From assembly GCF_041146395.1 (NCBI RefSeq), contig NC_090996.1, positions 36,418,738 through 36,482,737 of the forward strand: a stretch of DNA of 64,000 nucleotides, written 5' to 3'. Source of the DNA: Eulemur rufifrons. Taxonomy: Eukaryota > Chordata > Mammalia > Primates > Lemuridae. A program made the position numbers and the translations under genes. Below the pieces are notes generated by a model, which did no database searches, was not told the DNA's origin, and worked only from the letters and a program-made list of their open reading frames with translations. The first letter of the stretch is position 1, and each line of letters starts with the position of its first letter. Shown here one piece after another: positions 1 to 11,500 of the stretch.

Positions 1-1294
1 AAGCTGCCGAAGATGGAGCCAGCTTCCCCTGCCAAGACACCTTAGCCTGGGGGCCGGGGAGGCACAGCCCGCTCGGTGACTGCCCGGAGGCCTGGAGATG
101 CTGCACCACTCTGGCCTCGATTTTGACTCCTGTCCCTCTACGCGATGGCATAGACTCGGCCTGGACCTCAGACCGTCCTCCGGATCTGAGGTGAAGGGAT
201 GGCAGAGACCCAGGGAAAAGTGCACTTCTCCCACCAGGTGGGCTCTGGGCACAGGGACAAACGGGCCTGAAGACGGGGAGGGCAGGTAGAGGGTTCTTGT
301 CTGCAGCCAGCAGACTCCAGCAGGCTCCTTCTCTCACACCCGGCCAGGCGGGAACTCTGCCGCTGGGGGGTCCCAAGGCCAGCGCTGCGCTCTGCCCCGG
401 CCTGTCTCCTCTGGAGGGGGCACTGCCAGGGAGCCAGGAGGCAAGCTCACCCTCCTGCAGCCCCAGGCCACCCCCAGAGTGATGCTGACCCTCTAGCATT
501 AGGTCCAAAGTCAAATGCTGCTTTTGAAAAGAGCCCAGACCTTGGATGTCCCACAAAAAGAGTGGACAGAACCAAAGGAGAGATGGCCAGTTAGGGTCCA
601 GGCAGGCTGCACGTCTCTGGCCTCACCCCGGGAGGGAAAATTAGCCACAGCTCATGCTGAGTAGCAGGCAGGCAGTGGATGCCGCCACAGGCCTTCAGGA
701 CTGAATGAGGCCCATGCGAGGAACCCCCTGGCTTTTTGTTCCCCCCAAACCCAGTTCACAGGGGTCCCCCTTCGAGCCTGGGGGCTCTGCCGCCAGCTGC
801 TCTGTGCCTGGGAGGATGGCAGTCACTTGTGAGGGCCATGAAGGAACATCGTAGTATCTGGCTCTCAGAAAGCACCCTGCGAGTTGGCGAGAGGGCCAAG
901 CGGATATAGGGCCTGGTGTCCACACTCTGGCCTAACTCGGCGGGAGAAGGCCCAGCCACAGCGGCTCCCGGGGAGTGCTCTGCTGGGGACGGCCCCTCCA
1001 GGAGACCCCGGCCAAGGGGACCTCCATCACCGCCCTCTGCGGCCTCGTGGCCTTTGGCTTTCAATCGTTCCAGGGCCCTCGGCCCCAGCCGAACCGAGGC
1101 ACCCTGGGGAGAAGGGCGGCAGGGCCCCGGCCAGGTGGGACGGGAACTCCGGGGCGGGGGAGAGCGCCGGTCCGAGTCTGCGCCTTCAGACTTGGCTGGA
1201 CCCCCACCCCCGGCCTGCCCGCCCGCACGTGCGCGAACAAAGGCCGAGCGGCGCGCCCTCCCGCCGGCCTCCCGGGTCGTCCGGCCCGACTCAC
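1..1294 (-). other. 5' part of NME4 intron 1
   Basis: This is unique, GC-rich sequence downstream of the NME4 exon 1 donor on the minus strand. I found no nucleoside diphosphate kinase exon in any frame, so the acceptor for exon 2 should lie left of the window. The part nearest exon 1 (about 1100-1290) is CpG-rich and belongs to the NME4 promoter island. Confidence 0.6.
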
Positions 1295-1570
1295 CCGAGC
1301 AGGTGCGCGCGAGCAGGCCAGGGCCCGGGGCGCGCAGGCCGCAGCGCAGCCCCCGCAGCGCGGCGCGCCCGAAGAGGCCGCCCATGGCGCGGGGCGGAGG
1401 GGAGCGCGGCCAGGAGCGGGGACGGGAGGGCGGTGCCAGGCCCCAGGCCCATCCTCCGGCCCCGGCCCCGCCCCGGCCCCCAGCCCACCACGGATCTGCC
1501 CGCCCCGGCCCCGCCTCCTGGCCCCGCCGCGCTCGGTGTCTGCCCCTGCACCGCCGCTGACCCTGGCTCC
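1150..1570 (-). promoter_or_regulatory. NME4: NME4 CpG-island promoter
   Basis: Very GC-rich, CpG-dense sequence surrounds the NME4 start codon, with several GC-box-like runs (CCCCGCC at about 1460-1540, upstream of the gene on the minus strand). No TATA box is evident. An Alu begins at 1627, which limits the proximal promoter to about 240 bases. The transcription start is not determined. Confidence 0.6.
1295..1385 (-). CDS. NME4: NME4 coding exon 1 (partial gene)
   Basis: On the minus strand an ATG at 1385 opens a 91-base exon of 30 codons plus one base. It begins MGGLFGRAALRGLRCG and ends at a consensus donor (GTGAGT, 1294-1289). The peptide closely matches the start of human NME4, which begins MGGLFWRSALRGLRCG. 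NME4 (NDPK-D) is a mitochondrial nucleoside diphosphate kinase of the inner membrane and intermembrane space. It makes NTPs from NDPs and ATP and binds cardiolipin. The stretch seen here is the arginine-rich, acid-free presequence expected to target mitochondria; the catalytic domain is in later exons, left of the window. Orientation is opposite to the other three genes, as at human 16p13.3. I saw no second exon between 1 and 1290. Confidence 0.9.
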
Positions 1571-1626
1571 AGGCCCGCTGCACCAGCAGAGCCCGGGGCT
1601 CACTGGCACGTAGGAGTGTTGTGGGG

Positions 1627-1907
1627 TTTTTTTTGAGACAGGGTCTCGCTCTGCTGCCCAGGCTGGAGTGCAGCGATGTTATCACAGCTCACTGCAACCT
1701 CCCACTCCTGGGCTCAAGCATCCTCCTGCCTCAGCCTCCGGAGCAGCTGGGACTACAGGTGCCACCACGCCCAGATACTTTTTCTTTTTAGTAGAGACGG
1801 GCTCTCGCTCTTGCTCTGGCTGGTCTCGAACTCCTGAGCTCAAGTGATCCTCCTGCCTCGGCCTCCCAGAGTGCTAGAATTACAGGCGTGAGCCACCGCT
1901 CCCAGCT
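1627..1907 (-). mobile_element. Alu, minus orientation
   Basis: A T-rich start followed by GAGACAGGGTCTCGCTCTG, both monomers, and an end near 'gtgagccaccgctcccagct' identify a full-length Alu in reverse. It lies just upstream of the NME4 promoter. It has the older dimeric form without the strepsirrhine linker. Confidence 0.85.
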
Positions 1908-2399
1908 GTGGGAATGTTTAATGTCGATTTGTGTTGAAATCAGAAGAAAAAACAAAAAATAATGAATCCAGCTGGGATTATATTCGTCTTTATACCAATG
2001 CATCATTAAATAGCTCTTAAAATATTTTTCATGGGGGAAGGCCCCTCCTAAATCCTAATACTGCCCTGTTGGCAGGGTGGGCGTCTGCAGAGCCGTCTCC
2101 TTCTCTGGGACCTGGGCTCCCTTGGAGATGACACCGTCCTAAGGGAAGGGCACCAGAGGGACCCGACTGTCGGAGGCAAGGTTAGACCAGGGTTCCTCAA
2201 CCTGCCCTGAGTCCGTGAATTTGAATGGGCAGAAACTCCACCTTCATTGCCTACTGGCCTCCAGTGTGTCAGTGAATGTGACGGACCGGCCCTGCTCCTG
2301 GATTCAGGCTGTGACTTTCCACGAACAGAAATCACAGGTACAATAGTGTTGGGTGTAGACGCCAAGACATGCTCCTGTCTGAAATAGGGCATCTCCTGC

Positions 2400-2931
2400 T
2401 AGGTCTTTCTTAATGAGTTTTTAGAAAAACATGGATTGTTTTTGCTGCCACTGTGAATGGAATTGTTTTCTTAATTTCATTTTAAATTGTCCACTGCAGG
2501 TGTACAAAATGCAATTGATTTCCGTATATTGATCGTGTAACTTCCAACCTTGCTGAATTCATTTGTTCTAATAGTTTTTTTAATTGAATTTCTTGGGATT
2601 TTCTACATACAAGATCATGGCATATGGGAATAGAGATAGTTTTACTTCTTCCTTTCCAATCTGGATGCCTTTTATTTTATTTTCTTGTCTCATTTCTCTG
2701 GCTGAAATCTCCTGTACAATGTTGAATAGAAGTGGCCCTCTTTTTCCAGTGTGTTAGGTGGGAGGTTAGGTTATTGGTTTGAGAGCTTTCTTCTTTCTTA
2801 ACTTCCGGCAGTAAGAGCTATAAATTTCTGCTTCAGTTGCATTACAGAAGTTTTGACATGTTGTGTCTTCATTCTCATTTATCTCAAAGTATTTTCTGAT
2901 TTCCCTTTTGAGTTCATATTCCTATATTCTG
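2400..2931 (-). mobile_element. L1 ORF2 fragment, antisense (inverted 5' part)
   Basis: The sequence reads as the reverse complement of L1 ORF2. Typical antisense stretches include 'cttgctgaattcatttgttc', 'acttcttcctttccaatctg' and, nearer the junction, 'ttatctcaaagtattttctg'. About 1 kb of ORF2 appears to be missing between the two parts (near 2750). At about 2931 it abuts a sense L1 segment, giving the structure expected of a 5' inversion by twin priming. It is heavily mutated, with no open frame. Confidence 0.75.
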
Positions 2932-3529
2932 AAAATTACAAATCATTGTTGAAAGACATTAAAGATGATCTAAATAAATAGAAAAGCATTTCACATTCAT
3001 GGATTGGAAGTCTTAACATTGTTAAGAGGGCCGTTCTCGAACTGATCAGTAGGTTCAAATCAATCTGTGCCAGAATCTCAGCTGAGTTTTTTGTAGAAAC
3101 CGACAAGCAGATCCTAAAATTCAAAGGACCTGCAAGAGACCCAGAATAGCCAGAAATTTCTGAAAAAGAACAAAGAAGAACTTGCACTTCCTGATTTCAA
3201 AACACGTTACACAAAAAGCCGGGAAAAAAAAATTATACAGTTACTGTAATACAGACAGTGACAGCCTGGTCCTACACACCACAGGGGTACACACATAGAC
3301 CAATGGAATACAACTGAATGCCCAGTAATACACCCCTACACGCATGGTCAACTGATTTTGGCAAAGGTGCCGAGACCATTCAATGGGGAAAGAATAGTCT
3401 TTTCAATAAATGGTGCTGAGACAACTGAATAGTCAGATGCAAAAGAATGAAGTTGAACCCTTACCTCATACCATATACAAAAAAATTAACCCAAAATGGA
3501 TCAGTGACCTGGGTGTAAGAACTAAAACT

Positions 3530-3861
3530 AGGCCAGGCGCGGTGGCTCACGCCTGTAATCCTAGCACTCTGGGAGGCCGAGGTGGGCGGATCGTTTGAGC
3601 TCAGGAGTTCGAGACCAGCCTGAGCAAGAGCGAGACCCCATCTCTACTAAAAATAGAAAGAAATTATATGGACAGCTAAAAATATATATAGAAAAAATTA
3701 GCCGGGCATGGTGGTGCATGCCTGTAGTCCCAGCTACTTGGGAGGCTGAGACAGGAGGATCGCTTGAGCTCAGGAGTTTGAGGTTGCTGTGAGCTAGGCT
3801 GACGCCACGGCACTCACTCTAGCCTGGGCAACAGAGTGAGACTCTGTCTCAAAAAAAAAAA
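3530..3861 (+). mobile_element. Strepsirrhine-type Alu with target-site duplication
   Basis: A full dimeric Alu starts ggccaggcgcggtggctc and carries the lemur-type linker (aaatagaaagaaatta, aaatatatatagaaaaaatt) and 'gctgacgccacggcactc'. A 13-base direct repeat, AAGAACTAAAACT, flanks it at 3517-3529 and 3862-3874. This marks a clean insertion into the older L1. Confidence 0.92.
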
Positions 3862-3967
3862 AAGAACTAAAACTATAAAACTCTTGGAAGAAAAAACAGG
3901 GGTGAATCTTCGTGATCTTGGATTTGGCAAAGGATTTTTAGATACGACATCAAAAGCATGGACAACA

Positions 3968-4114
3968 GGCTGGGCTCTGTGGCTCACACCTATAATCCTA
4001 GCACTCTGGGAGGCCGGGGCTGGAGGATTGCTTGATCTTAGGAGTTCAAGACCAGCCTGAGCAAGAGTGAGACCTCATCTCTATCAAAAAGGAAAAGAAA
4101 TTTAAAAAAAAAAA
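3968..4114 (+). mobile_element. Free left Alu monomer (FLAM-like)
   Basis: Only one Alu monomer is present, from 'ggctgggctctgtggctcac' to an A-rich tail at about 4100-4114. It sits inside the sense L1 segment. I found no clear target-site duplication. Confidence 0.75.
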
Positions 4115-4293
4115 GCGTGAGCAGCAAAATAAAAAATAAACTATATGTCATGAAAGTACAAAAGCAACCTACAGAATAGGAGAAAATATTTGCAAATTAC
4201 CTATTTGATAAAGGACTTGTGTCTAGAATATACATAAAGAACTCTTCCAACTCAATGATAAAAAACAAATAACCCAATTAAAAATTGGTACTA

Positions 4294-4318
4294 GGCTGGG
4301 TGCAGTGGCTTATGCTGG
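4294..4318 (+). mobile_element. Left 25 bases of an Alu split by an LTR
   Basis: The stretch ggctgggtgcagtggcttat plus gctgg is the start of an Alu. Reading it straight on to 5246 restores a continuous Alu with the expected spacing ('tggtaatcccagcatgttg'), so the LTR at 4319-5241 landed inside this Alu. Confidence 0.88.
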
Positions 4319-5522
<1,204 letters not shown>

Positions 5523-5524
5523 TC

Positions 5525-5715
5525 ATAGCACATCTATATCATCATTTATTCACCCATTCCCTTCACGGAGCTCCCAGGTTTTTGCAACTATCAACAATTC
5601 TGCTGGAAGCACTCTTGCGTGTTGTATTACATTTCAATATTGCCACAGTAATTTTCAAAAGGGTGAGGTTGCTCGAGTTCCTGCCAGCAAAGTGTGAGCT
5701 GCCTGTGGCCTGAGA
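5525..5715 (-). mobile_element. Old L1 3' region fragment, antisense
   Basis: The stretch resembles the antisense 3' part of old mammalian L1 (L1M type), with 'cattcccttcacggagctcc', 'caactatcaacaattctgct' and 'ttttcaaaagggtgaggttg'. It is divergent, so the call rests on general resemblance. Confidence 0.5.
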
Positions 5716-6739
5716 GGGCTGCGCCAGCTGCGCTTTGACCAGGTGCCTGGTTTCAATGTGCGCCCTGACTGCCAGCGTGCTTGAGCCGCGTTGCCTGTTG
5801 CAGTTCTTCCCCTGCTACTGCTCGGCCACTCAGCAGACCCCAGGGCTTCTTGTCCACCTGCAAGTTCAGCCTTCATACGCAGCACGGGGTGGGGGGACTG
5901 CAGCCCCGCTTCCTCCCTGGGGGGGAACTTGGGCACAGGAACCTCACTAAGGTGACACACTCAGGGGAGGGCTGTGGGGGGGTCTGAGCCCAGCCTGGAG
6001 CAGTGAGCGGACCTGGATGGAACAGTCCTGGAGCTGCTGACCACAGCTGCTGTCCTCGCGTGACTGGGAGCCAGCTCAGTGGGGCGGCACAGCACACTAA
6101 AATCACCGCTCAGCAAAGTCCAGAATCTGACCTCTGTCCCTTTAAATTGAGAACCACCTGGGAGCCCCCTGCAGCCAGGGCTGAGGGGGGCCCAGCCCAG
6201 ATTCCAGGGGAACAAAGGATCTCTTGATGGCTTTGTACCAAGGGCTTCCTTCCTCCCAGGCCCACACCCTCCACCTCCCCTTCTCTGGCCTTCTGTGGGC
6301 TCGGGTTTTCCGGGTCAGCTTCCTCTCCCCCACCCCAGATCCTCCCTGCCCACCACCAGATACAGAGTTCAAAAGGTACAAACTGGTACAGTCGACACCA
6401 CCACCGCCCTCCACGACACCAGGTCCCCTCCCCCAGGGTCAGCCAGTGTAGCCGGCGGCTGGGTCCTTCCAGAGCTCCTCTGTGCCTTTGATACACACAA
6501 ATGAAATGTGTTTTTCTCCGTTTTCTACAAAAACAGTAGCTTTCTGAGCACACGGCCCTGCCCCTTCCTTTTGTTCCCGCTAATGCTGTGTCTGGTAGAC
6601 CGTTTCCAACCCGTGCAAAGCGCGTCCCGTGTCTCCTTCTGCAGCGGCGCCGGAGCGCGGTGTTTGAGCTGCGGTGTGAGCAGGCACGGTCTGGACGCCC
6701 ACCAGCCAACGCCCCACGTCCAGGCGTGTGTGCTGTCCT
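5716..6739. other. Intergenic, no recognised feature
   Basis: GC-rich unique sequence between two old L1 fragments. Several short open frames exist on both strands, but none resembles a known protein or has exon-like borders. Confidence 0.5.
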
Positions 6740-7510
6740 GGACGGCAGTGGACACGTGCAGCCTCACACAGCTGTGGACACGGCCGCGGGGACATTCGGA
6801 TGTGGAATTGCCGCATCAAGGCGCTGTGCTCCATTTTGGTGGAGTCCAGAGCCTCCCTTGCGGCTCACCCTGATGCTCACCGGCTACAAGCGCGTCCCTT
6901 GGCCACAATGTCACCCTTTCGGTGTGATTAAACTTTTAGATGTTTGCCAATTAATTAGGTGAAAAAAAAGTCATTTCAGTGCCTTTCCATTTGCATTTCC
7001 CTCAGGAGGGAAGTGGATGCCGGTTCCGTGGCATTTGCATAGCCTTTTCAGGAACCCAGTCGGCTGGGTACCCTCTGGTCATTTCCCGGTGGGCTTACGG
7101 ATTTGCAGCCCTTCAGTATTGACCCCAACAAGATTGGCCGTTTGCGGCATGAGTTGCAAGCACGCCCCCCACCCCCGTTTGTGGCTTGTTTTTTTAACTT
7201 CACTTAAGCAGTTTTTCTCTGCAGAAAAATTTTCATTTCCCGTATTAAGTTTTCTCAGTCTTTGCTCTGACGTCTTCTGAGTTTAGCGCTATACCCAGAA
7301 GAGCCTCCTCCCCCAGACTCTGACAAAGTCCCCCAATTTTCTTTTAGCGTCTAGCGCTTTTATGGTTTCCTTTTTTATGCTCAAATCTTACATCTGTTTG
7401 GAATCCATTCCGGCGCGAAGTGTGAGCAGCTAATCCCGCTGCCTTTATCGCACACTAAAATCGCGCACAAGGAGCTTTTCCCTGTTTCCATAAAAGTACT
7501 TTTTACACAC
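6740..7510 (-). mobile_element. Old L1 3' region, antisense
   Basis: A run of landmarks in antisense L1M order is visible: 'atgtggaattgccgcatcaa', 'atgtttgccaattaattagg', 'catttgcatttccctcag', 'tatggtttccttttttatgc' and 'catctgtttggaatccattc'. The copy is strongly diverged and has gained CpGs, as expected for an ancient element near a CpG island. Confidence 0.6.
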
Positions 7511-7549
7511 ACTCGTAGTAGCAGCTTTTTGGTGCGAAGGCCTGAGGGT

Positions 7550-8560
7550 CGCGACGCGGCCAGGCGACCAGCTCCGACCCGCGCGGACCGTGGGGCGAGC
7601 ACCTGCGCCCCGGCCGGCGCCCGGCGCCCCCCGCAGCCCCCGGAGCTTGCCCCGGCCTCGTCGCCGCGCGTCCGGCCCGCAGCGTGGCTCAGTTCAGTAA
7701 ACCGGCCGACCGTGGGGGTCCCAGAGCCTCCAGGAAGAAGCCTGGGGCGCTGTCACCTCCCGCTGCCTGCCATCTCCTGCGCGTTCCAACTCACGCCCGC
7801 GCGACCCCTCCGTCCCGTGTGACTCCTGCGCTGCCCGAACCCCCGTGCACCCCACGTGACCCGGCATCCTCTCCTGCCCGGTGTCGCCCAACGCTGCGCG
7901 CCAGGCCGCCGGTCCCCGTTCCCTGCCCATCGCCACCTCCCTCCCACCCTCTCCCCTCGCGCTCCTCCGTGCTCGCGTCCTCGCAGCGCCCACGCCCGTC
8001 GGACCCGGCTCCCCGCGCCCCACCCGCGCCCCACACCCCAGCTCTCCGCGCCCCTCCCGATCCCCCCCGCCAGCGCCCCTCCGACCCGGTTTCCGGCGAC
8101 CCCCCCAAACCTCCGCGGGCGCACCCCGCACCCGGTTTCCCAAGCCCCCCCCCCCCGCGCCCTGGCGACCCGGCTCCCCGCGGGGCGGGGCCTCGCAGGC
8201 GGAAGTGCCCAGGGCTACGGCGGCGGGGACCCGCCGGGCCATGGGAGCCCCGGGCAGAGACTGCGGCGGCGGCCGCAGAGGCGGCGGTGGCTGCCCGGGT
8301 GGCGGCGGGGGCGGACGGCGGCGGACGCGGGGCGGGTAGCGCCGGGCCGAGCGGAGCCATGGGCCGGGCTGGGACCCGGACTGGGAGCGAGGCGGTGGCC
8401 GTGGCGGTGGCGGGGCCACTGCTGCTGCTGCTGCTGCTCGCTCGGCCCCCGCCTGCCGCCGGCGACAGCAGGAAGAGCGGTGAGCGAGGCTGACGGGCAA
8501 GCGCAGTCCGGGGACGCGTGCGGGAGCCCGGGCGGGGCCGCGATTGTGACTCACCTGAAG
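7550..8560 (+). promoter_or_regulatory. PGAP6: PGAP6 CpG-island promoter and 5' UTR
   Basis: About 1 kb of extremely GC-rich sequence precedes and overlaps PGAP6 exon 1. It changes from a C-rich block (7780-8190) to a G-rich block (8190-8340), with no TATA box. The C-to-G strand switch lies near 8180, the likely zone of initiation, but the start site cannot be fixed from sequence. An upstream ORF (8241-8339) is described separately. Confidence 0.65.
8241..8339 (+). other. Upstream ORF in the PGAP6 5' UTR
   Basis: An ATG in strong context (GCCATGG) opens 32 codons of Gly/Arg-rich peptide ending in TAG at 8337-8339. The stop is 19 bases before the PGAP6 start codon. If transcription begins upstream of 8241 this would be the first start met by ribosomes and could lower PGAP6 translation. 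There is no evidence the peptide itself matters. Confidence 0.4.
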
Positions 8561-11500
8561 GCACCTGTGCGCTCACCGGGCTGGGGGTGCCGGGTGCTGG
8601 AGGGCGGGGTGGGAAGGATGGCTGCGCTCCCTCTGTCCCCCATCCGGTCTGGCCAGATGGGCCCCCGAGCGCCCTCTCCCCTCCGTCCTCCCTTCGCGCC
8701 CAGGTGGGACTCGCGGAGAGGCCCGCCGGGAAGGACGGCTGCGCGCGGGCGCCCGGCCCCGGCTGCGCTGGGAGAAGGGCAGAGGCGGGGAAAGTTCCCC
8801 GGGCTCTGGAGTAGGGCCCTGGGCATCGTGTCCCCCCGCCCGGTGACCACCACACAGGCGCGTTCACTTCCAGCTGCTGTCCCTGCCTCCAGGAGGCCGG
8901 GCTCCAGCTCGCCCCGGAGCAGGGAGCCAGGGTGGGTCTGAGGAAGAGAGCATCCCCCTTGTTTGGAACCTGAGCTCCCTTTGCATTTCTGCTCCCAGAG
9001 GGTCGCCGCCCTGAGTGAGGTCCAAAGAGGTGGCTAGCCCAGGGCGAGGGATTGAGGCCGGCCCGCCAGGCCAGGCACTCCCAGGGGTCGAGTGTCTGGC
9101 TGGCTGGCTGGGAGGGTCCACGTGCCCCCGGCCACTCAGGTGCTCCCTGGGCAGCAGGCAGCTCTCCCCGTGCTGCCCGGGGCTGGCTCTCGGCCCCTCC
9201 TTCGCTTCTCTGAAATATTGCTCCTCCAAGTTCCGGTTTCTTTTGAGGGCTGTGCCTTCTGGTCTCTGAGCTTGGCACAGGCACAGCTTGAAGTGAAAGG
9301 CAGCTTTCCCCGAGGCTCGTGCTCCTGATTAAACTGACCCATTGGATGCCGCCCCCCGTTCCTGCATCCCAGGGATGGGGCCTGGGTGAGGGTCACGGTG
9401 GGGTGGTATGTGGAGATGGAACACTTGGTGGGGGGCAGCGTGGGGGCCTGGGGAACCTGGCTCAGCCCCTCGCCCCCTCCTAGGCCTGCTGAGGGGCGGG
9501 CAGCTCTGAGGCCCTGGCTTCTGGGGTGTGTGGGTGGGCAGGGTCCTGGTCTGCAGGGTGTGGGGCAGAGGACCTCACTTGGGTTCCCAGGACAGGCTCA
9601 GGGACCTTCGCCTCCCCCTTGCCCAGCCCTGTGTCCATGGAGGGGGCCATGGGGCACGGCCGGGGTGTGTGTTGCCAGCCCTCCTCACCTCTCCTGATGT
9701 CACATCTGGCTCAGTCCACCATGCTAACAGCCTGGTTCACCAAGGTAATGGTGTGGGCATCTGGGGCAGGGCAGTTGGGCTGCGGAGCCCTGGGAGAGGC
9801 CCGGAGGGGCCGTGTGGCCCTGGGAGTTAGGGAGTGGGAGTTACAGCGACCTTGAGCAGATCTTATCTCTTGAGTACCTGCTGAAACTTCACCAGAGGGT
9901 TCTGGGTGTCCTTAGACTGGTACTCCAGGACACAGGGCCCAAGGGCTTTGTCCGTGGCAGGTCAGGGAGCTGCACCCTGCGGGGTGACCTCCACTGCCTG
10001 TCCCCCTCAGAGGCTGGGTGTCCCCCTGGCTGTTCCTCCAGGACACCGTGGTCCGGGGGGGCTGCCCTGCCTCAGCTCACGGCACTTTAGTTTTCTCTGC
10101 CCGTGTCATCGTCCCAGCCCAGGGCCTGCAGCACCTCTGGAGCGTCCGCAGCTCCTGGCACTCAGGCCACAGCAGAGTGGGTGGGACTTGGTGACCAGCA
10201 GATACATGAGACCTGGAAAGCCTGGAATACACTGTGGGTGGAGCCTACCCCTGCCCAGCCCCCCAGGCCAGGCTCCTCTGGACGGAGCTTGGACTGGCTT
10301 TGCCAACAGGCCGTTATCTCTTCTCCAGGTGCCTCTATGGGAGGGGCCAGGAAGCTGGCTGCTCACCTGGCTCCCCACCCCTCTCCTGGAGGGGCCGGGA
10401 CAGCAGGGGGCCTGCTGCCGGGTGGCCTGAGCGGGCTGCTCTCCCAGTGGGGCAGAGGGAGACTGCTGGGTGGGCTGCGTGGGGAGCACCAAGCTCAGAG
10501 GAGAATGAGGCCACCCCTTTTGTATCCATAACACAGTGTTTCCTGAAACACTTTGCTGGTCGTTACCCTAAGAGGGAGGGGCTGTCCACTTCGGCCTACC
10601 CAGAGGAAGCCGGGACCTAGAGAGGGGACAGGAAGCCCAAGGTCACACAGGGCATGCGGCTGAGCTGGGGCTGGGGCCGGGGCCGTGGGGAGTCCTGGTC
10701 TGGGGGCGTGGGCAGTGCGGCTCCTGTGGGCTCCTGTTTCGCCCTGCACCACGGGGCATGGGCAATGTGCCCTAAGGGTATGTCAACGGAAAAGAAACCA
10801 AACTCTGTAAAATAATTTTAGAGAGATTTATTCTGAGCCAAATTTGAGGATCATGACCCAGAGCCACGTCCAAGAGGCCTTGAGCGAGTCGGGAGACAGG
10901 GGTTACAGGGAAAGTCATAAATCAATATGTGAGAATCATACATTGGTTGGGCCCGAAAAAGTGGTCCATCTCAAAGCAGGGACTTACAGGTTATAGGTGG
11001 GTTTAAAGATTCTTTGGCTTGTAATTGGTTAAAGACGTGAAGCTTTGTCTAAAGGCTTGGAATGTTTTAACATAGAGGCTGTTTATCCGGACAAGCCACC
11101 GGACATAGGTTTGTTGTGCAAATTGAGGGCCGTTAGGTGTGTTTTGCATACCCTTAGGCTTGTTAATGGGTTACAAAGGCTGTCCCCAAGAAGGGAGTGG
11201 GGCAGGATGAGGCCTCCTCCTGGCAGGCAATTTAGTTTTAGGATATTCCTTTGGCCATGAGGGGGTCCATTCAGTCAGCCTGTGGGGGGTGGGGGTGAGC
11301 CTTAAAATTTTATTTTAGTTCACAGGTAGTTAGGAGCCTCACGCATTTGGAGCACAGAGGCCAGCTGCCCCTTGTCCCCAGGGCTGGCCAGGCTTCTGGC
11401 ATGGGGTGCCCTGCCCCACTCAGGGGGGACTGGGTAAGGGGGGACTTGGGCTCAGGTCTGGCTGTGTCCCAAGTCTTCACAGGCTGGAGCAGCGGCCTCT

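Larger units (their letters stand above)
2932..4293 (+). mobile_element. L1 ORF2 3' part, sense, interrupted by two Alus
   Basis: From 'gaaaattacaaatcattgtt' on, the sequence follows the 3' half of L1 ORF2 in sense orientation ('cattcatggattggaag', 'cttcctgatttcaaaac', 'caatggggaaagaatagtc', 'ggagaaaatatttgcaaa'). An Alu at 3530-3861 and a single Alu monomer at 3968-4114 interrupt it. The L1 stops at 4293, where another Alu begins. It is degenerate, with many stops. Confidence 0.8.

Noticed and set aside
7791..9284. 497-codon minus-strand ORF over the PGAP6 promoter and exon 1
   Set aside because: Stop codons are rare in CpG-island DNA; the translation is low-complexity Gly/Ala/Arg/Pro and is antisense to a well-supported exon.
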